Shown here: positions 57,301-64,000 of the stretch, piece after piece
How the letters are laid out: each line of letters starts with the position of its first letter
Position numbering within the stretch: the first letter of the stretch is position 1
Origin: Nematostella vectensis
Lineage: Eukaryota > Cnidaria > Anthozoa > Actiniaria > Edwardsiidae
Direction: 5' to 3'
DNA: 64,000 nucleotides
Assembly: GCF_932526225.1 (NCBI RefSeq)
Contig: NC_064046.1
Location: 1,612,001 to 1,676,000 of the forward strand
Notes under the pieces: model-generated
Database searches by the model: none
What the model was told of the DNA's origin: nothing
The model's input: the letters and a program-made list of their open reading frames with translations, nothing else
Program-made: the position numbers and the translations under genes

Positions 57301-58359
57301 CCAAGGAAGGTGTCGTATTTGTGGTGGAGGCCTCATTGTAAACACTCACCTGTTACAGCAAACCCAACAATAATGATACCAAGATAGGTGACATCTTTAC
57401 CAGCTTGGACAACTGAAATAAATACCAGAAGTTATAAATACAATCTGGTGAAGTACTTCAAAGATTACCCTGCTACCAGAGGGATCTAAGCATGACTAGT
57501 GAGGCGGTGAGTAGAAGAGGGGAAATTTCTGGAGTCTGATTCCAGGAGGTTTTCCTTGGCATTTATTAGAGGGCAGATGCACAAAAAATGAGATCTATTG
57601 GTTTTATAGAACATTCAAAATTATTTCTTACATTACAATCTAGTATTGGGTAGAGTGTTTGCTCGTGCTGATGCCAAATGTGTTTGTGTCCTCTTATGAA
57701 ACATGAACCCTTGACCAATCAGGCATGTGATTTAACAGTGTCGCTGTATAACTACTATTACATTCATAGGTAATTTCACCCCTCCCCATATAGCCCCCGC
57801 CCCCCCTATCCCCTGTTGTTACAGTAGTTATGTAGTAGTGATGCCAGTGAAGAGGGTTAGTTAATCAGATTAGAGCTAAAATGCAGCTCTTGATTGAGCT
57901 CCCATTAGATTCCTACTCAAGTTCACCCCTCCCCATATTACATCCTTTTCTCCTGCCCCCCTGTTCCATTAAAAGAAATGACTCATGTTCCGTCACACCT
58001 TTAGCGCCTACAGTCAGTTGACTCTCAGGCTGTTCTTGAGCCTCCATTAAGTCTCCAGATTCACTGGCTTCTTTCTTCTTTTTCGAGGTCGACGCCAGTC
58101 TTTTGCTAATCTGTGAGCCACGCAACTCTTTCTCCAAAAGTGCTGACCTTTCAGGGGGACGATGTGAAGCAACAATAACACCAAAACAACCACGTGATTT
58201 CAGTCCAGAAAAAGCTGTCTGCGAGCTTAAAAATCTCTTGAATGCAAATTCCCCAACTCTACTCTGTGCATTGATAATATGGGTACTCGCAGATCCTAAG
58301 GCTCGCCATCTACCGCGACCCAACATCATGCGGCCTTGAGTTATCAAACTGGCCGCCAT
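51379..58359 (-). CDS. TIMM21: Mitochondrial import inner membrane translocase subunit Tim21
   Basis: Tim21 tethers the TIM23 channel to TOM and to respiratory-chain assembly in the inner membrane. Minus-strand exons: 57999-58359, 57350-57412, 53741-53838, 53118-53191, 51822-51921, 51379-51468. They total 786 nt (261 aa; human 248) with matching phases. Exon 1 gives an Arg-rich, acid-poor presequence (MAASLITQGRMMLGRGRWRA). Exons 2-3 encode AGKDVTYLGIIIVGFAVTGA, one membrane helix, then FSELFLGFSPNRVYSDALKK. Exons 4-6 encode the intermembrane-space domain: GHGEETRRGRRRHVSFQEYV, RIKFYAKGSKRKGTVHVDVK, YRFIFVEIPDYPSRTIIILD and NR-stop, matching human blocks I recall. The frame is open upstream to 58695, but ATG 58359 lies in a CAACATGGCGGCC start box. 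Confidence 0.96.
51495..51575. repeat. Diverged copy of the 46.84-46.94 kb leader sequence
   Basis: atgagaactactcctggcaa, tcatcaaagatggctcaag and aaacaacttttaact resemble 46846-46945 (atgagaactgctcctgccaa, tcatctaagacggctcaag, aaacaacttttaact) just upstream of the two-pass membrane gene. It lies in TIMM21 intron 5, 4.6 kb away. Confidence 0.7.
51975..53035. repeat. 32-bp minisatellite with 388-bp higher-order repeat, TIMM21 intron
   Basis: Unit cagtcaaagagtcaaacaga then ccaaaactcaaa, about 33 copies. Rare variants recur in the same order 388 bp apart: caaaacacaaatag near 52226 and 52614, cagacgaaaac at 52345 and 52733, a caaacaaacag expansion, and aaagaaacaaacag. A 12-unit block was therefore duplicated. 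It sits between exons 5 and 4. Confidence 0.94.
56787..56895. repeat. Cluster of TTCGCGAA-type palindromes
   Basis: About nine variants of gttcgcgaa(c/a) and its relatives (ttgcgaaattcgcc, ttctcgaaattcgcgaac) lie in 110 bp. gttcgcgaac is a perfect palindrome. The CpG density stands out in an otherwise AT-rich intron. Confidence 0.8.
57180..57305. repeat. C-rich tandem repeat of about 38 bp
   Basis: Three units of cccccccaaaggaaggtgcc and agcctcctcccc, with variable C-runs, lie 45 bp from TIMM21 exon 2. Confidence 0.88.
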
Positions 58360-58639
58360 GTTGTTCGCTAATAACCAGCACCAGGCTACTTCTCTTGATA
58401 ACGCACAGGTATCCCAACCTGACAGTTTGATGATCTCTTTTTGCCAAAAAAAAAGACAGGACAAATATTGGAGTCTGAAATTGAATTTATTTATGATTTT
58501 GTATGAATGCCCTTTTTCCCTTTTTTCTTCGTCATTGAGAGATAAATTCAACTTTATGGGGTGCCTGTGTAAGCTGTCCCATGATGCTTTTGTGGCATCG
58601 TAGCTCGCCCTCGTATAAAAATTCCACGTGAACTGCGTT

Positions 58640-58890
58640 CGTCTTCTTGCAGTTAGCTCGTCGACAACGAAATAGTTCCTTTTGGCCCTTGCCACATTTC
58701 TCCTCTTACCGTCTCACCAGCAAGTGAAGATGCTCCGGGGAATTGAAACTGCAGACCTGCTTGACGAAGAACTCGCTGCCTTTTTCCGCACGCTTTTAAC
58801 AGAACCAAAATGTTGAGCTTCTTGATGAAAGAACACATGGTCTCATGGGAGAGTAGCCAAGAAACGGCTGCACGTCCTTTACAAGGTTCG
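58640..58890 (+). other. Possible divergent transcript start opposite TIMM21
   Basis: Plus-strand sequence offers an ATG at 58811 (MLSFLMKEHMVSWESSQ...) and a donor-like ag|gttcgt near 58887. A plausible next exon is 59856-59911 (ttcacag|gctcatc ... cgttg|gtaaga), then 60012-60070 (atttcag|agatcac ... cacag|gtaagt). The joined frame stops at the third exon after about 43 codons, so this would be a short peptide or non-coding RNA. Splice signals alone support it. Confidence 0.25.
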
Positions 58891-59209
58891 TACCTTTATC
58901 GTGTTTCCTGTAACAATTCAGTACATAGGGCTCGCTTTCATAACAATCGGTAAAAAGCAATACCTGACAGTTCTCATTACGATTTTTGAAGTTCTTTAAA
59001 AATAGCGAACTCCGAAAATTAATGCCTAAGAAAGAGAGTCAAAATTATCTTCACCCACACTTTTCAAACACAAATACTCGTTGTCAATTATACTTTAGTC
59101 CTTTTAGAAGTATTTCGAGTATAGATCGCATAATTTTGCTCAAGGATGGTTTGAGATTCTAAAGGATTGTGTTTCAAGCCACGAGGAAGGCGTGTTGACA
59201 ATACAACGG

Positions 59210-59295
59210 CCACAATGATGACTAGAATAATCCCAGCTCGCTTTGAGCCAAAGGCGTTGAAGAGAAAATGTTCTGTATACCTATGTCTGAGTGGT
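59210..59295. repeat. 86-bp direct repeat, copy 1
   Basis: ccacaatgatgactagaata, then atcccagctcgctttgagcc and onward to gtctgagtggt, recurs at 60163-60248 with one mismatch. The reading frames differ between copies on the minus strand, so it is a DNA-level duplication. Confidence 0.93.
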
Positions 59296-59375
59296 CTGTT
59301 TCTTATTTTTTGCAATTGCAAACCACCCTAATGAATAATGTGATTTTTGACGCAGTAGTACCGTTTTACCACGAG

Positions 59376-59790
59376 CAAACCAGACGAAATGTTCGTGTAT
59401 TGAATAATATTATCTTTAATTTGTTTACCGAATAATATTACATTTATAAAAAAGCTTAGCTCCTCCCCCTTTTGGCTGAATAAGATTCAAATTTCAAGAT
59501 GACAACACGCCGTAACATTGCATCAGTAGTGAGACTTTTTAGTTTGTCATCAATAATAATTTGAACTAATTTTTACTGCACATTCCTGCTCTTTTGGTGG
59601 GTTATTCATCGTTAGTAGCCAAGAGAAAATAAACCGAGCAAATGAGAAGAAAAACGCTTAAAAAGTTGAGTTTGGTTTTCGCTCCTTGTGGGCAAACAAG
59701 ACACGCTTACTGAACTCCGGAGCCCCGCACCGCGTAGCATTTTACTGACGACTGAGCCTTTCGTAACCCTGGTCCTTTTTTAGTGCAGGT
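59376..59790 (+). mobile_element. Dispersed repeat family, copy at 59 kb
   Basis: Aligns in reverse with 26040-26395 from about 59455 on. Its 5' part (gagcaaaccagacgaaatgt, tcgtgtattgaata) also matches 32010-32075 inside an ATP6V0D intron. A 50-bp internal piece recurs at 61801-61850. This looks like a non-autonomous family without coding capacity. Confidence 0.7.
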
Positions 59791-60162
59791 CCTTTGTTAA
59801 GGTCCAGGGTTCTATTGTATGTAAAATGTTTCTCACAACATTTCTGTCTTCACAGGCTCATCTCAGTTTACACTGTTGTGGCCTAGACATGGCGTAGCAT
59901 TATTTCGTTGGTAAGAAACAGGCCTATTACTAAATAGAACATTATAAGTATCTATGAAGAACAGAAAAAGACAAGCATATATCTGATTACAATGATGCCT
60001 ACCCATTTCAGAGATCACCATATCATCATGTCATGAACCAATGTCATCCAGCCTAAAATAATGTTCACAGGTAAGTTTACAACCCAGGTAGAAGTATTTT
60101 CTGTGTAAAAATTACTACAGGAATTTATTGTACTTTTGCAAATCTTATCACACTCAAAACTG

Positions 60163-60248
60163 CCACGATGATGACTAGAATAATCCCAGCTCGCTTTGAG
60201 CCAAAGGCGTTGAAGAGAAAATGTTCTGTATACCTATGTCTGAGTGGT
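60163..60248. repeat. 86-bp direct repeat, copy 2
   Basis: Matches 59210-59295 with a single A-to-G difference near its start. The spacing between copies is 953 bp. Confidence 0.93.
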
Positions 60249-60655
60249 TCTTATCTGGCCAGTCACTGCAGCTAGAACAAGGTCTTCTGTTCCAATTATA
60301 ACTCATTTCTGTTGCTTTGATAGATCTGGACAGTGGTTGTTTACCAGCTGATGCCAAGTAAAGAACTAGCAGGTATTTGCATATTTCTGTAAGTTTCTCA
60401 AAAATAGTATGGTCAATGATGATGAAGTCTGACAAGCATATATCTGAAATTTCTGTTGACTAACTCTCTTTCTGAGGCCAGAAACGACACATTCCAATAT
60501 CTTATTACTTTTTTTTCTCAAAGCTAATTTCGTGTTGAATTTTTTGTTCTTAGTTCACAATAAAATTGGAAATAAGAAGGTTAATTGGAAATGAAAAGCA
60601 ATCAACACATGACCTGTGTCTGATGAACAGCATATCTGGTAAGTCGCTGGTGTGC

Positions 60656-60880
60656 AAAGCTGCATTGTCACCAGTTACGTAACAATATCTGATTTTCAAC
60701 AGAAAACGCAACAGTTATTTCAAAATTGTAAAAGCAGTGTGTCTATTGCAAGTTTCTTTGAGGATGTGACTGATAATTTAAAGTGGATGGCAGGTTAAAT
60801 AGTGCAGATTCTAATAGATTCTCTTGTCAGTTAACGTCTCTGTCGTCCCTCTGGAAGTAAACTGGTGACAATGCTGCTTT
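60656..60880. mobile_element. MITE with AAAGCTGCATTG termini, copy 2
   Basis: The left end aaagctgcattgtcaccagt is inverted at the right end (actggtgacaatgctgcttt). It is longer than copy 1 (23523-23716) by an internal AT-rich segment. Confidence 0.78.
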
Positions 60881-61800
60881 AAGATGACTACTTGGGTCTT
60901 TGAGCCCTCATTATTCTCTGTCTAAATTAGACCTTTTTGAGGCCTGTGCTTGTTGCTTGTATACTTTTCTGCATTGCCATTGCATAATTTGAGAATGCAG
61001 CAGTTACCATGTGATGATTATTCCACAGACCTGTACTGAAATAGCATGAAGAAGTGGATAACATATCTGACTAAACTGCTGTAGGCAAAGTTTCTATTGA
61101 GAATGTTAATGATATGTTACATGGCTCTCATATATATCTTTGATTCATGTAGATAAGAAATTCCACTCTGCTAATAACATCCATGAGACTGCAAGAAATC
61201 TGCTTAGGATTGTAAGTGATTAGTGGCTTTCCAAATTATGCTGCTTTGCATAAAAAGAAAAAAGCTGGGTATAAGCCCTTTGCTTTCCCAGTAACATGAT
61301 CTTTTGTACAGAGCTATGTTGAGCTCTGTGTGAGCAGAGTAGCTAAATTTAGAAATAGTTTATTGGGCAGTGATGAGATTATGTCTCGTTCGTATGAATC
61401 TATGATTACAAATAACACATCCTGAGCCCAATCAGTGTGCAGACCCTCAGATGCTATTTAGTTATTACTATGTGCTTATGCCATTTTTTATGCCACAGGT
61501 CAATCTCATCCAAACCAAACAAGTTTAAACCAACATTGTATTGATTTCGTAAAAATAAAGATTTGCAATTATATGCTGTCAAATGTCTGCTGTTTATTGA
61601 TCTGTCTCAAATCCCTGTTTGATTCTCGTCTCTCTTGCAAGCACACACTATGGTATTTGCATCAATTTATTTAACCTACATCAAATAATGTGGAGCGATT
61701 CATTTATTTTTATATTAATAGAAATACATTTTCTAAGAGAACTTGTTTATAGCATTTCATACGACTTTTGTACATAGTTTCATTATTTTGTCATACATCA

Positions 61801-61850
61801 TGAACTCCGGAGCCCCGCACCGCGTAGCATTTTACTGACGACTGAGCCTT
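61801..61850. repeat. 50-bp fragment inserted with a 10-bp target duplication
   Basis: tgaactccggagccccgcac through gactgagcctt is identical to 59711-59760. It is flanked on both sides by tcatacatca (61791-61800 and 61851-61860), so it was inserted with a duplicated target. Confidence 0.88.
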
Positions 61851-62089
61851 TCATACATCAATTTACAGGTAAAAATTCCTTTGCAACTGTTGTAAGCATC
61901 ATTCATTGATTCTCCACGCCTGTCGATTTTTTAGCAGCGCTGCCTGCTTAACCATGCGACTATTCCCGAAGAACCTGTCAAACTAGAGGAGAATGGGCAA
62001 TTAGAAAAGAAAAACAACCAAAGTGAAAAACTTGTGTTCAGAAACTTTTCTTTACTCTTCAATTTTCAAATTTTGTTGTGGCTTAAATA

Positions 62090-62221
62090 GAGTGGTTTTC
62101 AAAAACCCGTTAAATACTATTTACTTTATTTAGTACCAATACACTGTGATGTCTTTGTTCTCTTTTTTGGCTTTTCTATTACACTTTAACAATAAAATTG
62201 TTTCACGTTTGAAAACCACTC
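62090..62221. mobile_element. 132-bp MITE with TA target duplication
   Basis: TA then gagtggttttcaa at the left, and ttgaaaaccactc then TA at the right. TA duplication plus short inverted ends fits a Tc1/mariner-type MITE. Confidence 0.8.
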
Positions 62222-62424
62222 TAATTTGAAGGCTTTTAATCCATGGGGTCTGGGCGTGGCCCGCGGCGCTCGTCCTCGCGCTATGGCCTGTCCCTCACGG
62301 CAGCTCAAAGCTATGACTTTGATACTGGGATACAAAAAACTTAAGAACCTTGCCAGTCTAAAGATAACGTGGGATTTAAAGAAACTGCGATATTTAGTGT
62401 TTCTCCCGAAAGAGCTATGCTTAC

Positions 62425-62599
62425 CTTCTCAACAAATGGCCGGCGTTGCATCCTCCTAAAGTCGTCTCCAGATTTACAGGCCGGCCCTTGACGATCATTC
62501 CGCCCTCTTCTACAACCAACTCCCCCAAATTCTGAAAGCTCCAAGACAAGACACGATAAGGGAAAACAGAACGCACGACACAAGTATCTTGCTTGACAT
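62425..62599 (-). pseudogene. Possible secreted-protein first exon, frame interrupted
   Basis: The minus-strand ATG at 62599 reads MSSKILVSCVLFSLIVSCLG, a good signal peptide, but this frame stops at 62510. A different frame continues sensibly (LVVEEGGMIVKGRPVNLE) to a good donor (gag aag|gtaagc, ending 62425). A one-base error or deletion would reconcile them. No downstream exon was recognised. It could be a broken gene, an assembly error or chance. Confidence 0.25.
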
Positions 62600-62789
62600 G
62601 TTGCCTTCTTGAAAGCTGAGAAGAGTTGACAAAACGGTTCTGGTACTCAGGTTCTGATACTCTTTAAAAGGAAATAATGTTTACTTGGTTGAGTAGGATC
62701 GGATGTGCCAATGCAAACAATCAATTTACAAAATGCAATCTTTTAGCACCATGAAGTACCGTTATGCCTGAAGGAAGAATGCCAAAAGC

Positions 62790-64000
62790 TTTTTAGATTT
62801 AAGGGGTGGGCGAAAAACAGCGCGCGGAAAACTGAGATCTAAAACAGCGCGCGGAAAATAGCGCAGCCGCTTCCAATCGTTTTCCAATGTCAGCGGTGGT
62901 CGAGCTGAGCGGTTGGGTTTTTCCATCTCTCCGCATTTCAGCCTAAAGTTACATCGAAGTGCTTAGACATGACCTTCCGACTTTGTCTGTATATCTTGGC
63001 TATATCAATCTCTCTTCTGAAGTGTTCGGATGGGAAATATGAACCAACGCAGTCTTCATATTCGAACTTTTTTCCTGGACGGCTCGAAGTAAATTCAACA
63101 AACCTTGAAATCAGTCATCCGAGGTCAGCCTATACATTTACATATTTAAAGTTGCTGTCACGCCATCGTCACGGCAGAGTTACGGGCCCGGTCCTTGATA
63201 TCGCTTCGACAAAAGGAATCATCCAACTTCTTCTTATTATAGCAAACGACTGCTCAACACTAAACCCGGGGCCTATCAAGTTTCCGTGTGGTATCTGTGA
63301 GAAACCTACAAAATCTAACCAAAAAGCCATCGAATGTGAGGAATGTTGTTGTTGGTTCCATGCAAAATGTATTTGCATGAGTGCTCAATCGTACAACAAG
63401 TTGGGAAACGACTCCAAGCTAACTTGGATATGCAATCAATGTCTCTTTCCGAATTTCTCAACAACCTTCTTGCTAAAAGAAACAGAGTTTAACACAAATG
63501 CACAAGAAAACAGCTTTTCGTTGCTCGCAAATTCCACCAATAATACATCAATAAATTCTGACGCAGACGAATGTATGAACATCACCGCGGCTCCATTATT
63601 TACATCCAGTCCTCTCCCATCAACTCGTAGGGGCAAGATTAACAAGCTAAGATGCATGGAAATTAATTGTAATAGCATACTGAGTGCTGAACGCTCCGCT
63701 ATACTAAAGGCTCACGTTAATTTGCACGACCCTGACGTAATCTTCGGCTGCGAAAGTAAAATTACTTCGGCTACTCCAACTGGTGCTGTTTTTCCGCCTG
63801 ATTATACAGTATATCGGAACGAGCGCGTCAAAGAAGGAGGCGGAGGCGTTTTCTTGGCAATCAAATCTGATATAATATCCACTGAACTTACCAACTTAAC
63901 AACCGATCAGTTTGACGAGAGTGTGTGGGCCTCTGTAAAACTCAAGGGCAGGAAAGAGCTCTTGTTGTGCTCTTTTTACCGAGTTCCGAACAACTCGCCG
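62790..64000 (+). mobile_element. CR1-like LINE, 5' end and ORF
   Basis: The putative 5' leader (about 62797-62968) carries two cagcgcgcggaaaa copies and is GC-rich against its surroundings. The ORF follows. The exact 5' end is not determinable from one copy, and the 3' part lies outside the window. Confidence 0.7.
62969..64000 (+). CDS. CR1/L2-like non-LTR retrotransposon ORF, 5' part (344 codons, open at window end)
   Basis: The frame from ATG 62969 runs unbroken to the last base. It opens with a signal-peptide-like MTFRLCLYILAISISLLKC, followed near residue 100 by NDCSTLNPGP. Then comes a PHD-like zinc finger (CGICEKPTKSNQKAIECEEC, CCWFHAKC, ending WICNQC). After a Ser/Asn-rich linker, an endonuclease (EEP/APE-like) domain begins near residue 230: CMEINCNSI, HDPDVIFGCESKI, GGGGVFLAIK, CSFYRVP. 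The Glu of CESKI is in the place of the metal-binding Glu. Reverse transcriptase would follow beyond the window. The absence of breaks suggests a young copy. Short GC-rich repeats (cagcgcgcggaaaa, near 62819 and 62844) precede it. Confidence 0.88.
   Translation, partial: MTFRLCLYILAISISLLKCSDGKYEPTQSSYSNFFPGRLEVNSTNLEISHPRSAYTFTYLKLLSRHRHGRVTGPVLDIASTKGIIQLLLIIANDCSTLNPGPIKFPCGICEKPTKSNQKAIECEECCCWFHAKCICMSAQSYNKLGNDSKLTWICNQCLFPNFSTTFLLKETEFNTNAQENSFSLLANSTNNTSINSDADECMNITAAPLFTSSPLPSTRRGKINKLRCMEINCNSILSAERSAILKAHVNLHDPDVIFGCESKITSATPTGAVFPPDYTVYRNERVKEGGGGVFLAIKSDIISTELTNLTTDQFDESVWASVKLKGRKELLLCSFYRVPNNSP

Larger units (their letters stand above)
53839..57349. other. TIMM21 intron 2
   Basis: A 3.5 kb AT-rich intron with no supported gene or clear transposon ends. 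It contains the TTCGCGAA cluster (56787-56895) and a C-rich tandem repeat near its 5' (right-hand) end. Confidence 0.55.

Noticed and set aside
57913-58695. TIMM21 start at 58695 instead of 58359
   Set aside because: The 112-residue extension is not presequence-like, and the 58359 ATG gives a typical mitochondrial leader in a good start context.

Overview
This is animal nuclear DNA. Genes are split by GT-AG introns, the spacers are AT-rich, and there are many inverted-repeat transposons and minisatellites. The proteins resemble animal orthologues closely (GINS2, V-ATPase subunit d, TIMM21, GSE1). Compact housekeeping genes, G/C-homopolymer-rich MITEs and a CR1-type LINE with a PHD finger suggest a cnidarian, probably a sea anemone such as Nematostella. 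The species is an inference.

Layout. (1) 919-21487, plus: a 17-exon GSE1 orthologue of about 1,802 codons. Its first exon carries six tandem Cys modules that I do not know from human GSE1. (2) 25529-28023, minus: GINS2 in 5 exons, converging on GSE1. (3) 28024-30968: spacer with two inverted-repeat transposons and a run of ACCGCA motifs. (4) 30969-38229, minus: V-ATPase V0 subunit d in 8 exons. (5) 38230-46957: gene-poor and repeat-rich, with a C-type-lectin-like remnant. (6) 46958-49042, plus: an intronless gene for an unrecognised two-pass membrane protein ending in a PDZ-ligand-like tail. (7) 51379-58359, minus: TIMM21 in 6 exons. (8) 58360-62968: dispersed repeats and MITEs. (9) 62969 to the window end, plus: 5' part of a CR1-like non-LTR retrotransposon ORF with a signal-peptide-like start, an NPGP motif, a PHD-like finger and an endonuclease domain.

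The genes do not form a pathway: one is a chromatin co-repressor subunit, one a replication-helicase subunit, one a proton-pump subunit and one a mitochondrial import subunit. The convergent GSE1/GINS2 pair matches the neighbouring human 16q24.1 genes as I recall them, which would make it a very old linkage. All exon models were built by eye from splice sites, phase and family resemblance. Reading phase is unbroken through each of the four multi-exon genes.

Minisatellites with units of about 24-83 bp are unusually dense: at least eight arrays, in introns, in a 3' UTR and in spacers.
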